A stretch of DNA of 64,000 nucleotides from Gynuella sp050296195 (GTDB lineage Bacteria > Pseudomonadota > Gammaproteobacteria > Pseudomonadales > Natronospirillaceae), in the NCBI RefSeq assembly GCF_050296195.1, contig NZ_JBNKRB010000043.1; one strand, written 5' to 3'. Both the position numbers and the translations under genes were made by a program. Under the pieces are notes generated by a model. The model was given only the letters and a program-made list of their open reading frames with translations. It had not been told where the DNA came from and did no database searches. Shown here in pieces: positions 18,381-27,864 of the stretch. Within the stretch, counting starts at the first letter, position 1, and every line of letters starts with the position of its first letter.

Positions 18381-19826
18381 ATGACTAGACGCACAAAAAT
18401 CGTCACTACTCTGGGTCCAGCAACTGATAATTACGAAACACTCGAACAACTGATTCTGGCAGGAGCTAACGTTGTTCGACTGAACTTTTCTCACGGCTCT
18501 CCCGAAGATCACAAACGTCGAGCCGACTGGGTCAGAGAAATTTCTGAAAAACACAGCAAGTATGTTGCCATACTGGGCGACTTACAGGGACCCAAAATCC
18601 GTATATCCCGCTTCAAGGATAAAAATGTCGAGCTACTTGAAGGACAGGATTTTTTACTGGATATCGATCTGGACAAAGATAGTGGTGACAACGAAAAAGT
18701 AGGTGTTGATTACCAAGCTCTGGCAAAAGACTGTGCTCCGGGAGACATCCTGCTGCTGGATGATGGGCGTGTTCGGCTGGAAGTGAAATCCGTGGAAGGT
18801 AACAAGATTCTGACCAAAGTTGTCCTGGCCGGTCCATTGTCAAATAACAAAGGCATCAACAAGCTGGGCGGTGGTCTTTCGGCCCCGGCACTGACCGAAA
18901 AAGACAAAGCCGATATTGTGACGGCATCTGAAATCGGCGTCGATTATGTTGCGGTATCTTTCCCAAGAAATGCTGCGGATATTAACCAGGCCAGAGAATT
19001 ACTGGCTACCGCAGGATCCAGTGCAGAAATCATTGCTAAGATTGAACGTGCTGAAACAGTACTCGATCACGACCTTCTGGATGAAATTATCCTCGCTTCA
19101 GACGGAGTAATGGTTGCCCGTGGAGATCTGGGCGTAGAGATCGGTGATCCACAATTGATTGGCGTTCAAAAACATATTATCGAACGCTCCAGAATACTGG
19201 ATCGTACTGTCATCACTGCCACGCAGATGATGGAATCCATGATCAACAACCCCTTTCCAACCCGCGCCGAAGTATTTGATGTCGCAAATGCAGTTTTGGA
19301 TGGCACGGACGCAGTCATGTGTTCTGCTGAAACCGCTGCTGGTAAATACCCTGTGGAAACTGTCCGGGTGATGCACGATGTCTGCCTGGGTGCAGAAAAA
19401 GTCAGAAGAGCCCAACGCTCCAAACATCGTCTGGACGAACAGTTCAAGCGTACAGACGAAGCCATTGCAATGTCTGTTATGTACACAGCCAACCACCTCA
19501 AAGGGGTTAAAGCGATTATCTGCCTCACAGAATCCGGATCGACTCCGTTGTGGATGTCACGGATCAGCTCAGGTATTCCCATTTACGCACTTTCACGCCA
19601 CATGGCCACACTGTGCCGCGTTGCCCTCTATCGCGGTGTCACCGCAACCAGTTTTGACGTGACCACACAGGATCCTGTGTGGGTAAATCGCAATGCAGTT
19701 GAAACACTCAAAAAACAAAATCTGGTATCCGATGGCGACCTTGTGATTATCTCCAAAGGCGACCACCATGGTGTTCATGGCGGAACCAACACCATGCAAA
19801 TATTGAGCGTCGGTAATATCACCTGA
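18381..19826 (+). CDS. pykA: pyruvate kinase, PykA type
   Basis: This 481-residue pyruvate kinase makes pyruvate and ATP from PEP and ADP. It is similar in length and sequence to E. coli PykA, the AMP-activated isozyme. Visible markers are RTKIVTTLGPATDN at the N-terminus, LNFSHGSPEDH, GDLQGPKIR, the active-site lysine in IIAKIERAE, and MVARGDLGVEI. The C-terminal domain ends in GTTNTMQ-like GGTNTMQIL. It has its own 290-bp upstream region and a terminator downstream. Confidence 0.95.
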   Translation: MTRRTKIVTTLGPATDNYETLEQLILAGANVVRLNFSHGSPEDHKRRADWVREISEKHSKYVAILGDLQGPKIRISRFKDKNVELLEGQDFLLDIDLDKDSGDNEKVGVDYQALAKDCAPGDILLLDDGRVRLEVKSVEGNKILTKVVLAGPLSNNKGINKLGGGLSAPALTEKDKADIVTASEIGVDYVAVSFPRNAADINQARELLATAGSSAEIIAKIERAETVLDHDLLDEIILASDGVMVARGDLGVEIGDPQLIGVQKHIIERSRILDRTVITATQMMESMINNPFPTRAEVFDVANAVLDGTDAVMCSAETAAGKYPVETVRVMHDVCLGAEKVRRAQRSKHRLDEQFKRTDEAIAMSVMYTANHLKGVKAIICLTESGSTPLWMSRISSGIPIYALSRHMATLCRVALYRGVTATSFDVTTQDPVWVNRNAVETLKKQNLVSDGDLVIISKGDHHGVHGGTNTMQILSVGNIT

Positions 19827-19846
19827 TTCGAACTGCATTACCAAAC

Positions 19847-19877
19847 AAGCCAGTCTGTCTTTTCGGCTGGCTTTTTT
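19847..19877 (+). terminator. terminator after pykA
   Basis: The stem AAGCCAG / CTGGCTT with a 14-base loop and a T6 tail begins 20 bp past the pykA stop. Confidence 0.8.
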
Positions 19878-19947
19878 ACATATGAACTAACCTAACCTGA
19901 AAACAATATTGCTCCATCATTACGAGTAGGAGAGAGGAACCTGAAAT

Positions 19948-22605
19948 ATGGAACACGATATAGATCCAATTGAAACCCTGGAATGGCAAGATGCGCTGGC
20001 ATCGGTCATTCGTGAAGAGGGTGCGGATCGAGCTCAATATTTATTGAAGCGATTATCCGATCAAATCACCTCTACGGGCCCAGATGTACCATTCGCACTG
20101 AATACACCATTCAGAAATACCATTTCGGTTAATGAAGAGCCTAAATTTCCTGGTGATCCCGAAATAGAACAGAAAATTCGTGACTGGATAAACTGGAATG
20201 CCGTTGCAATGGTGGTCAGGGCAAACAAAACCGGTGATGACCTTGGTGGCCATATTTCCAGCTTTCAATCTTCAGCAGCATTGTATGATGTTGGATTTAA
20301 TCATTTCTGGCGTGCCCCGACTGAATCAAACCCTGGCGACCTGGTATATTTTCAGGGACATATCGCCCCGGGAATCTATGCCCGTTCATTTGTGGAAGGC
20401 CGCTTAAAAGAAGAGCATCTGGAAAATTTCCGCAGGGAAGTTGATGGCAAAGGCCTGTCTTCTTACCCCCACCCCTGGTTAATGCCAGAATACTGGCAGT
20501 TCCCAACCGTATCCATGGGGCTTGGTCCTTTACAGGCCATTTATCAAGCCCATGTCATGCGCTATATGGAGAATCGTGGTCAGATCGAGAAAGGTGGCCG
20601 GGTTTGGGCTTTCCTTGGCGATGGCGAAACCGATGAACCAGAATCACTCGGATCTATCAGCCTGGCCGGACGTGAACGCCTGGACAACCTGGTATTTGTG
20701 ATCAACTGCAACCTGCAGCGCCTGGATGGTCCTGTACGTGGTAACGGTAAAATTCTGCAGGAACTCGAAGGCGTATTCCGTGGCGCAGGCTGGAACGTCC
20801 TTAAAGTTGTCTGGGGCAGCGGCTGGGATAAACTGCTCGCCAAAGATCACAAAGGCATGCTCGCCAAACGCATGGACGAAGTGGTCGACGGTGAACTGCA
20901 AGCCTATAAATCCAATGGCGGCGCCTATACCCGTGAACACTTCTTTGGCAAGTACCCTGAGAGTGCAGAGCTGGTCAAAGATATGACCGACGATGAAATC
21001 TACAAACTGCAACGCGGAGGTCATGATCCGTATAAGGTTTTCGCAGCCTATAAACAGGCCATCGAAAATAATAACGGACAACCAACCGTTATTCTGGCGC
21101 ACACGGTAAAAGGCTTTGGTATCGGCGCTGGCGAAGCTCAGAATGCCACCCACTCACTGAAAAAACTCAGCCTGGATGATCTGAAGAAATTCCGTGATCG
21201 CTGCCGGATTCCGGTGACCGATGAACAGCTGGAAAAAGGTGAAATACCGTTCTATCGTCCGGATGAAAACAGCGCAGAAATGCAATACATCCGAAATCAC
21301 CGCAACCATCTGGGCGGATACCTGCCTCAGCGCAGACCAAAAGCCCTGGAAAACCTTGAAGTCCCCAGCCTGGATTCATTTGAATCATTGCTGAAGGATA
21401 CAGGTGATCGTGAGATCTCAACCACAATGGCTTTTGTCAGAATGATTTCACAACTGGCCAAAGACAAGTCCCTCGGAGATCGGATCGTGCCCATCGTCGC
21501 TGACGAAGCGCGTACATTTGGTATGGAAGGTATGTTCCGTCAGGTTGGTATCTATGCCCCTGAAGGCCAGCTTTATACCCCAAATGACCGTAATCAGGTC
21601 ATGTGGTACAAAGAAGATCAGCAGGGTCAGATACTACAAGAAGGGATCAACGAAGCAGGCTCCATGTCATCATGGCTATCTGCAGGAACGGCTTATAGTA
21701 CTTATAACAAGCAGATGATCCCCTTCTACATTTTCTACTCCATGTTTGGATTCCAGCGAGTCGGAGATCTGAGCTGGGCAGCTGGCGACCTCCAGGCTAG
21801 AGGCTTCTTGATTGGCGGAACATCTGGCCGCACAACCCTTAATGGCGAAGGCCTGCAACACCAGGACGGACACAGCCATATACTGGCTGGCACAATTCCA
21901 AACTGTGTCACGTATGACTGCACCTACTCTTATGAGCTCGCTGTTATTATCCAGAACGGCTTGCAGCGCATGGTTGGCAATCAGGAAAATGTGTTCTATT
22001 ACATTACGACTCTGAACGAAAACTACGCTCATCCAGCAATGCCGGAAGGCGCAGCAGAAGGCATCAAAAAGGGCATGTACCTGTTTGAGTCTGGCGTCAA
22101 AAAAGGCAAAAAAGCGGTACAGTTACTGGGCAGTGGCTCCATCCTCAACGAAGTTCGCGCTGCCGCAGAAATTCTGGCCCAGGATTTTGGAGTTCAGTCA
22201 GATATCTGGGCAGTCACCAGCTATAACGAACTGACCCGCGATGGTTTGGCAGTTGATCGTCACAACATGCTGCATCCAGGCGAAGAGAGACAGACAGCTT
22301 ATGTCACCGACTTACTGAAAGATCGCAAAGGTCCGGTTATCTCTGCTGCTGATTATGCCAAGAACTACGCCAACCAGATCCGCAAGTGGGTACCGGCTGC
22401 TTATCATGTCCTGGGCGCCGACGGCTTTGGACGCAGCGACTCTCGCAAGCAACTCAGACATTTCTTTGAAGTGGATCGTCACTGGATTGTCATCGCCTCT
22501 CTATTTGCTCTAAGCGAAGAAGGGTTGGTAGAGGCAAAAGACGTGAATGATGCTATGCAGAAATTTGGTTTGGATCCAAACAAACCAAATCCAATGACGG
22601 TTTAA
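19948..22605 (+). CDS. aceE: pyruvate dehydrogenase E1 component (homodimeric)
   Basis: This 885-residue E1 of the pyruvate dehydrogenase complex decarboxylates pyruvate on thiamine diphosphate and acetylates the lipoyl arms of AceF. E. coli AceE has 887 residues. The ThDP motif starts at FLGDGETDEPES and ends at VINCNLQRLDGPVRGN. The mobile active-site loops include HTVKGFGIGAGEAQNATH. The start ATG has GGAGAGAGGAA 9-19 bases upstream. It forms an operon with aceF, 10 bp downstream. No E3 (lpd) gene follows within the window. Confidence 0.97.
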   Translation: MEHDIDPIETLEWQDALASVIREEGADRAQYLLKRLSDQITSTGPDVPFALNTPFRNTISVNEEPKFPGDPEIEQKIRDWINWNAVAMVVRANKTGDDLGGHISSFQSSAALYDVGFNHFWRAPTESNPGDLVYFQGHIAPGIYARSFVEGRLKEEHLENFRREVDGKGLSSYPHPWLMPEYWQFPTVSMGLGPLQAIYQAHVMRYMENRGQIEKGGRVWAFLGDGETDEPESLGSISLAGRERLDNLVFVINCNLQRLDGPVRGNGKILQELEGVFRGAGWNVLKVVWGSGWDKLLAKDHKGMLAKRMDEVVDGELQAYKSNGGAYTREHFFGKYPESAELVKDMTDDEIYKLQRGGHDPYKVFAAYKQAIENNNGQPTVILAHTVKGFGIGAGEAQNATHSLKKLSLDDLKKFRDRCRIPVTDEQLEKGEIPFYRPDENSAEMQYIRNHRNHLGGYLPQRRPKALENLEVPSLDSFESLLKDTGDREISTTMAFVRMISQLAKDKSLGDRIVPIVADEARTFGMEGMFRQVGIYAPEGQLYTPNDRNQVMWYKEDQQGQILQEGINEAGSMSSWLSAGTAYSTYNKQMIPFYIFYSMFGFQRVGDLSWAAGDLQARGFLIGGTSGRTTLNGEGLQHQDGHSHILAGTIPNCVTYDCTYSYELAVIIQNGLQRMVGNQENVFYYITTLNENYAHPAMPEGAAEGIKKGMYLFESGVKKGKKAVQLLGSGSILNEVRAAAEILAQDFGVQSDIWAVTSYNELTRDGLAVDRHNMLHPGEERQTAYVTDLLKDRKGPVISAADYAKNYANQIRKWVPAAYHVLGADGFGRSDSRKQLRHFFEVDRHWIVIASLFALSEEGLVEAKDVNDAMQKFGLDPNKPNPMTV

Positions 22606-22615
22606 GGAGTCACTA

Positions 22616-24478
22616 ATGGCAACCGAAATAATTAAGGTCCCGGACATTGGTGATATCGAGGCAGCTGAAGTCATCGAAATCACCGTAAAAGTGGGTGACA
22701 GTGTTTCTGAAGACGATACCTTATTGGTTCTGGAGTCAGACAAAGCATCAATGGAAGTTCCATCTCCAAAAGCCGGAAAAGTGTCGCACATCAAAGTCAA
22801 TGTCGGTGACAAAATCGGCGAAGGCGATGAGATCGTTTACCTGGAAATCGCTGGAGATTCCTCCAGTGCCTCCACCGAAAGTCCATCAACACCTACCGAA
22901 AAACCGGCAGAGACTTCCGCTTCAGCAGCGAGCTCAGCCATCACGCCAGTGCACGTACCAGATATCGGCGGCGCAGAAGGCGTTGAGATTATTGAAATCA
23001 ACATTAAAGTTGGTGACACCATTGCAATCGATGATCCCATTGTCGTTTTGGAATCCGATAAAGCTTCCATGGAAGTCCCCTCACCCATCGAAGGTGAAGT
23101 GGTCGGCCTGAAAGTCAATACGGGCGATAAGGTGTCTGAAGGTGACCTGCTGATTGAAGTAAAATCATCCAGCGGTGTAACAGCAGAGACCGGCAGCACT
23201 CCAGCCCCTTCAGCTGGAACATCTGCAATTGAAACAATCAATGTGCCCGATATCGGCGGGGCTGAAGACGTTGAGATCATCGAAGTGAATGTCCAGGTCG
23301 GGCAGACACTTAAGGCCGATGATCCTATCGTGGTCCTGGAATCTGACAAAGCCTCCATGGAAGTCCCCTGCCCACAAGACGGCGAAGTTGTTAATGTCCT
23401 GGTCAAAACCGGAGACAAAGTGTCTCAGGGTACAGCGCTGATCGAACTGAAAAGCACTTCTGCCCAGGCACCAGCACCAGCACCTGCTCAGACGGCAGCA
23501 ACTGCAGCACCGCAAGCACCCGTACCAGCCAGCACTACCACACCAAGCACTCAAAACGATGACATTGTAAAACCGTCAAAAACGGTTCATGCCGGCCCGG
23601 CAGTACGTCGACTGGCGAGAGAGTTTGGAGTTGATCTTGCTCTGGTTCGAGGCACTGGACCGAAAGCCCGGATTGTTAAAGAAGATGTAGCCAACTGGGT
23701 TAAAAACAAACTGAAAGAACCTGAAAAAGCCACTTCTGGCGCAGGTATTCCTGCAATACCCGATCAGGATTTCTCTAAGTTTGGTCAGGTGGAAATTCTG
23801 GAGCTCAACCGGATACAACAACTGACAGCTCAAAACATGCATCGCAACTGGCTGAACATTCCTATGGTCACTCAGTTTGATGAAGCCGACGTGACCGATC
23901 TGGAAACCTTCCGTCAATCCCTGAAAGGGGAAATGGAAAAACGTGGTGTGAAGATTTCACCATTGGCGTTCCTGGTTAAGGCATGTGCATCAGCGCTGCA
24001 GGAGTTTCCCAAGTTCAACGTGTCACTGATGTCTGACGGCAAACGCTACGTACAGAAGCATTACGTCAATATTGGTATCGCTGTCGATACTCCTAATGGC
24101 TTGATTGTTCCCGTTATCAAAGATGCTGACAAAAAATCAATCTGGCAACTGGCCGAGGAAATCATTGATTTTGCCCAGCGTGGACGTAAAGGACAGGTTA
24201 AGCCCAATGAAATGCAGGGCGGCTGCTTTACTATCTCCAGCCTCGGAGGCATTGGTGGTACCGCATTTACGCCTATTGTGAATGCACCCGAAGTTGCCAT
24301 TCTAGGCGTCTCCAAAAACATGGTGAAACCACATTGGGACGGTAAACAGTTTGTACCGAGAACCTTCACTCCGCTTTCCTTGTCATATGACCACAAAGCA
24401 GTGAATGGTGCGGATGCCGCTAAATTTACCAACTACCTGGGAGCGGTGTTAGGCGATATCAGAAGACTGGTTCTCTGA
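22616..24478 (+). CDS. aceF: pyruvate dehydrogenase E2, dihydrolipoyl acetyltransferase
   Basis: This 620-residue E2 core has three N-terminal lipoyl domains, each with the lipoylation motif ESDKASMEVP (first lysine K43). They are joined by Ala/Pro/Ser/Thr-rich linkers, the third being especially rich in APAPA. A peripheral-subunit-binding domain follows (AGPAVRRLAREFGVDL). The C-terminal catalytic domain contains SYDHKAVNGADAAKF; its histidine is the catalytic base of the DHxxxxG motif, with the N variant known from Azotobacter-type E2p. It is co-transcribed with aceE. The enzyme forms acetyl-CoA and organises the complex. Confidence 0.97.
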   Translation: MATEIIKVPDIGDIEAAEVIEITVKVGDSVSEDDTLLVLESDKASMEVPSPKAGKVSHIKVNVGDKIGEGDEIVYLEIAGDSSSASTESPSTPTEKPAETSASAASSAITPVHVPDIGGAEGVEIIEINIKVGDTIAIDDPIVVLESDKASMEVPSPIEGEVVGLKVNTGDKVSEGDLLIEVKSSSGVTAETGSTPAPSAGTSAIETINVPDIGGAEDVEIIEVNVQVGQTLKADDPIVVLESDKASMEVPCPQDGEVVNVLVKTGDKVSQGTALIELKSTSAQAPAPAPAQTAATAAPQAPVPASTTTPSTQNDDIVKPSKTVHAGPAVRRLAREFGVDLALVRGTGPKARIVKEDVANWVKNKLKEPEKATSGAGIPAIPDQDFSKFGQVEILELNRIQQLTAQNMHRNWLNIPMVTQFDEADVTDLETFRQSLKGEMEKRGVKISPLAFLVKACASALQEFPKFNVSLMSDGKRYVQKHYVNIGIAVDTPNGLIVPVIKDADKKSIWQLAEEIIDFAQRGRKGQVKPNEMQGGCFTISSLGGIGGTAFTPIVNAPEVAILGVSKNMVKPHWDGKQFVPRTFTPLSLSYDHKAVNGADAAKFTNYLGAVLGDIRRLVL

Positions 24479-24505
24479 ACACCTGATTTTCCACATCCAG
24501 TCACA

Positions 24506-24532
24506 AAATGAGCCTCATTATGAGGCTCATTT
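24506..24532 (+). terminator. terminator after aceF
   Basis: A perfect 12-bp stem AAATGAGCCTCA / TGAGGCTCATTT with a 3-base loop lies 28 bp past the aceF stop. The T-tract is short and interrupted, and the structure could work in either direction. Confidence 0.8.
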
Positions 24533-24629
24533 CATTTGTAACTCAGTGTTGTTTTCCGGCAAGCCAGACCGACAGCACGGCGTTCACAAGCCGACCAAAC
24601 CTTATCTCATCATACCGACCTGCTAATAT

Positions 24630-25007
24630 TCATTCGCGCTTTAACAATGGCTGTGTTGGTAAACGCACCATAAAAAACAGACATATCAGCAGCATGCCTA
24701 CCAGAAAATACTTTACGGCTATCACCGGCACCACATAAATAGACACTGCAAATGTCATTATGGTGACCCCTATTGCCCATATTTTGACCTTCTTCTCAAT
24801 AAATCGATGTTCCTGCCAATCTTTGATAATCGGCCCAAATAAAGGACTCGAAATCACCCACCGATGAAACCGAGGAGAACTCTTAGCAAAACACGAAGCA
24901 GCCAATAACAGAAAAGGGGTTGTTGGCAGCACAGGTAAAAATATACCGATAAAACCCAGCAATACCGCCAACCAGCCAATAACAATCAGAAACCATCGCA
25001 AAGCCAT
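24630..25007 (-). CDS. ybaN: DUF454 membrane protein, YbaN-like
   Basis: This small 125-residue inner-membrane protein belongs to the YbaN/DUF454 family, of unknown function. It has an N-terminal hydrophobic hairpin (WFLIVIGWLAVLLGFIGIFLP) and the family signature VLPTTPFLLLAASCFAKSSPRFHRW. A second hydrophobic pair near residues 80-115 follows. I chose the ATG at 25007, where family members begin. An in-frame extension to 25157 adds 50 residues without a family match. The 400 bp from here to tRNA-Gly hold only the tRNA terminator. Confidence 0.8.
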   Translation of the reverse strand: MALRWFLIVIGWLAVLLGFIGIFLPVLPTTPFLLLAASCFAKSSPRFHRWVISSPLFGPIIKDWQEHRFIEKKVKIWAIGVTIMTFAVSIYVVPVIAVKYFLVGMLLICLFFMVRLPTQPLLKRE

Positions 25008-25367
25008 ACCAACACCATCACTCTGTTTTTCGAGACCACCATAAACATAGCCTTTTTTCGGGCAATACCTACCAACTCCACAGCATAAATTCATTTTGAA
25101 ACTTGAAACAAGCATGGACCGCATGAGTAAGTAGGTAAATATGAAATAACTGACCATTTCGATCCATAAAAGCGATTACCCTTGCCTGCTTTTCCAGAAC
25201 GTTTTATGCACATTATCTCCCCAAATGCATTTTAACGATCATCACAAGACCTGTGATGAAAAACAGAGATACAGCTTTAACGAACTGAATTTAAGAACAC
25301 TGGAGCAGGAAATGAGGCTCAAGCGACAGGCAATGCTGCACAACTCTACAGAAAAACCTTAAGACAT

Positions 25368-25400
25368 AAAAAAACCAGTCACAGAGGACTGGTTTTTTTA
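25368..25400. terminator. terminator of the tRNA-Glu/tRNA-Gly transcript
   Basis: A perfect 9-bp stem AAACCAGTC / GACTGGTTT with a 6-base loop is flanked by A-runs and T-runs on both sides. It sits 7 bp past the 3' end of tRNA-Gly on the minus strand. Confidence 0.9.
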
Positions 25401-25406
25401 AAAATT

Positions 25407-25482
<76 letters not shown>

Positions 25483-25521
25483 ATATTTCCAAACTAAACG
25501 CGACCTTCTACTAAAAAAAGG

Positions 25522-25597
25522 TGGCGTCCCCTAGGGGACTCGAACCCCTGTTACCGCCGTGAAAGGGCGGTGTCCTAGGCCACTAGACGAAGGGGAC
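25522..25597 (-). tRNA. tRNA-Glu (TTC)
   Basis: A 76-nt cloverleaf with acceptor stem GTCCCCT / AGGGGAC, anticodon TTC in CCTTTCACG, T-loop GGTTCGAGTCC and an encoded CCA. It lies 39 bp upstream of tRNA-Gly and is transcribed with it. Confidence 0.97.
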
Positions 25598-25633
25598 ACT
25601 TCGTTTTCCACGTTGCCGTTGGAAGTGGCGCGT

Positions 25634-25661
25634 ATATTACCAACGGATTTTGGGAATGCAA
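25634..25661 (-). promoter_or_regulatory. sigma70-like promoter for the tRNA-Glu/Gly operon
   Basis: On the minus strand, -35 TTGCAT and -10 TAATAT are separated by 16 bp. A GC-rich discriminator (ACGCGCC) follows, as is usual for stringently controlled stable-RNA promoters. It lies 37 bp upstream of tRNA-Glu. Confidence 0.65.
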
Positions 25662-25724
25662 TACTTTTTTTTAAAAAAATCCATAAAAATCAACCGCATA
25701 CCCAAATTCTCAGAAAATCAGGCC

Positions 25725-26567
25725 TTACTCAAGCAATCCTTTCTTGTAGAGATTCTCATATACATAGTTGGTTGCCTGTACGTACCCATCGACACTTCCG
25801 CAATCAAACCGCGTGCCTTTGAACTTATAGGCCAGAACACAACCCTGCTGAGCCTGGGTCAACAGCGCATCAGTCAGCTGGACTTCACCATTTTTCCCCG
25901 GTGGCGTGTCGGCAATAATATCAAAAATATCAGGGGTCAGAATATAACGACCAATAATGGCCAGATTGGAAGGTGCATCATCTGGAGCTGGCTTCTCCAC
26001 CATATCTGTGATCCGGTACAAACCACTTTTCATTTCTTCACCGGCAATCACGCCATATTTTTCGATTTCATCCATGGGTACTTCCATAACCGCCACAATA
26101 CTGCAACGAAACTGTTTATATATCTGAACCATCTGTGCCAGAACGTTATCGTAACCTTCATCCGGGACACAGAGGTCATCTGCCAGAACCACGCCAAAAG
26201 GCTCGTTACCGATCAGGGTCTTACCGGTCAGGATAGCATGCCCAAGACCTTTCATTTCTGGCTGCCGGGTAAAAGAGAAAATCCCTTTTGCCATCACATC
26301 CCGGATAGACCGAAGGTATTTTTCCTTACTGGTACCGGCAATCTGGTGTTCGAGCTCATAGGAAATATCGAAATGATCGGCAATGACCCGTTTTCCCCGA
26401 CCGGTCACAAAACCTATTTCATTCAAATCCGCTTCTAGCGCTTCCTCAACACCGTATTGCACCAGGGGTTTATTAACGATGGGTAAAATCTCTTTTGCCA
26501 TCACCTTCGTGGCTGGCAAGAATCTTGTCCCATATCCTCCCACTGGAAACAAACACTTAGTTATCAT
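25725..26567 (-). CDS. galU: UTP--glucose-1-phosphate uridylyltransferase
   Basis: This 280-residue enzyme makes UDP-glucose from UTP and glucose-1-phosphate. The nucleotide-binding motif GGYGTRFLPATK and LPIVNKPLVQYGVEEA lie at the N-terminus, with the VLADD metal-binding segment in the middle and FDCGSVDGYVQA near the end. I chose ATG 26567 because AAGGAG lies 6 bases upstream; a GTG two codons earlier overlaps that site. It follows the glucosyl-3-phosphoglycerate synthase gene on the same strand, 63 bp downstream, so it plausibly supplies the UDP-glucose donor for that enzyme. Confidence 0.95.
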   Translation of the reverse strand: MITKCLFPVGGYGTRFLPATKVMAKEILPIVNKPLVQYGVEEALEADLNEIGFVTGRGKRVIADHFDISYELEHQIAGTSKEKYLRSIRDVMAKGIFSFTRQPEMKGLGHAILTGKTLIGNEPFGVVLADDLCVPDEGYDNVLAQMVQIYKQFRCSIVAVMEVPMDEIEKYGVIAGEEMKSGLYRITDMVEKPAPDDAPSNLAIIGRYILTPDIFDIIADTPPGKNGEVQLTDALLTQAQQGCVLAYKFKGTRFDCGSVDGYVQATNYVYENLYKKGLLE

Positions 26568-26630
26568 GATCACTCCTTCTCATAGGTTTCTTTGTTTAGT
26601 TTCATTTAATTTATTCAGTAACAAACTTAA

Positions 26631-27854
26631 CTAACTGGAATATTGCTTGGCATCTTCCTCAACCGCAATCTCCAGTTGTTCAAAAATGTGCGGTACCGCA
26701 GAGATTACCCGACTCCAACTTGGCATGAAAGGTGTTGCCATCGGGTTAGCCAGATAATCTTCTCCAGCATCCATGATGTTTTTCGCAAATAACTCCACAG
26801 CCTCTTCTTCTTTATGCCGATCCACCTTCAAACCATTGATAGCGCCATCGTTGTAATATACTTCGACATAATCCAACGCTGTTCTATAGTAAGCTGCCTT
26901 AATAGTTCGAAAATGCTCTTCCGTGATCAGCTGCCCATTAATGGCCAGTTTACGGTAGATAGCTTTGGTGATATCGCGACTCATTTTAGATAAGCCGGCA
27001 GTGGCATCATCCGGGGACAAATCCTGATGCTTATGATCATACACATCTGCGATATCCACCTGACAGATACTTTTAACACTGTAATTACGATGCAACTCTG
27101 CCAACACCCCGATTTCCAGTCCCCAATCACTTGGGATACGAATATTTCTTAAAATATCGGAACGCAGTGAAAACTCACCAGACAAGACATAACGAAACGA
27201 GCTGAGGTAATCCAGAAAATCATCTGCACCAAAAACCTTTTTTAGGCTGTGCAACAACGGACCAACCAACAAACGACACACTCTGCCATTGAGTTTTTGA
27301 TCAGCGACACGCGCATAGTAACCCTTACAAAACTGATAACCGAACGCCGGATTGGCAACCGGATAAATGAGTCTTGCAAGCATTGAGCGGGAATAAGTCA
27401 CCACATCACAATCGTGTAAGGCAATTGCTTTGGTGCGATTGGAAGCCTGAGCATAACCAATGCAATACCAGACATTGCGTCCTTTACCCAACTCCGCTGG
27501 CGCCAATCCTATCTCCTTCAGCTTCTGATCAATCTCCATCAAACGCGGACCGTCGTTCCACAATATTCTCAGCCGCTGCGGCAAGCGGCCAAAATATTTC
27601 AATGCATATCGAAATTCGTCTTCATCAGCCCTGTCCAGACCGACAACAATTTCGTCGACATAATCAACTTGTGACAACTCCTGAATAATGCCTTCCAATG
27701 CAGGCATCTCCAGTTCTGAAAACAATGAAGGCAGAATCAGGCCAATTGGATTGGTTTTCCGAAATCGCCTGAGCTCTTCCTCAAGGTCTTCAACAGGTCG
27801 GTCAACCAAATTATGAAAATTGGCAATAATGCCATTTTGAAAGAAATCTCCCAT
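26631..27854 (-). CDS. gpgS: glucosyl-3-phosphoglycerate synthase (GT81)
   Basis: This 407-residue retaining glycosyltransferase of the GpgS/MpgS-like GT81 family transfers glucose from an NDP-sugar to 3-phosphoglycerate. Glucosyl-3-phosphoglycerate is the precursor of the compatible solute glucosylglycerate. Visible features are the donor-binding segment GLDRADEDEF, the GKGRNVWYCIGYA loop and the DxD-like HDCDVV near residue 150. IPSDWGLEIGVLAEL follows later. It lies 10 bp from the phosphatase gene, so the two are translated from one message. Glucosyl versus mannosyl donor choice cannot be proven by reading; neighbouring galU favours glucose. Confidence 0.85.
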   Translation of the reverse strand: MGDFFQNGIIANFHNLVDRPVEDLEEELRRFRKTNPIGLILPSLFSELEMPALEGIIQELSQVDYVDEIVVGLDRADEDEFRYALKYFGRLPQRLRILWNDGPRLMEIDQKLKEIGLAPAELGKGRNVWYCIGYAQASNRTKAIALHDCDVVTYSRSMLARLIYPVANPAFGYQFCKGYYARVADQKLNGRVCRLLVGPLLHSLKKVFGADDFLDYLSSFRYVLSGEFSLRSDILRNIRIPSDWGLEIGVLAELHRNYSVKSICQVDIADVYDHKHQDLSPDDATAGLSKMSRDITKAIYRKLAINGQLITEEHFRTIKAAYYRTALDYVEVYYNDGAINGLKVDRHKEEEAVELFAKNIMDAGEDYLANPMATPFMPSWSRVISAVPHIFEQLEIAVEEDAKQYSS

Positions 27855-27864
27855 GGTTCCTCCG

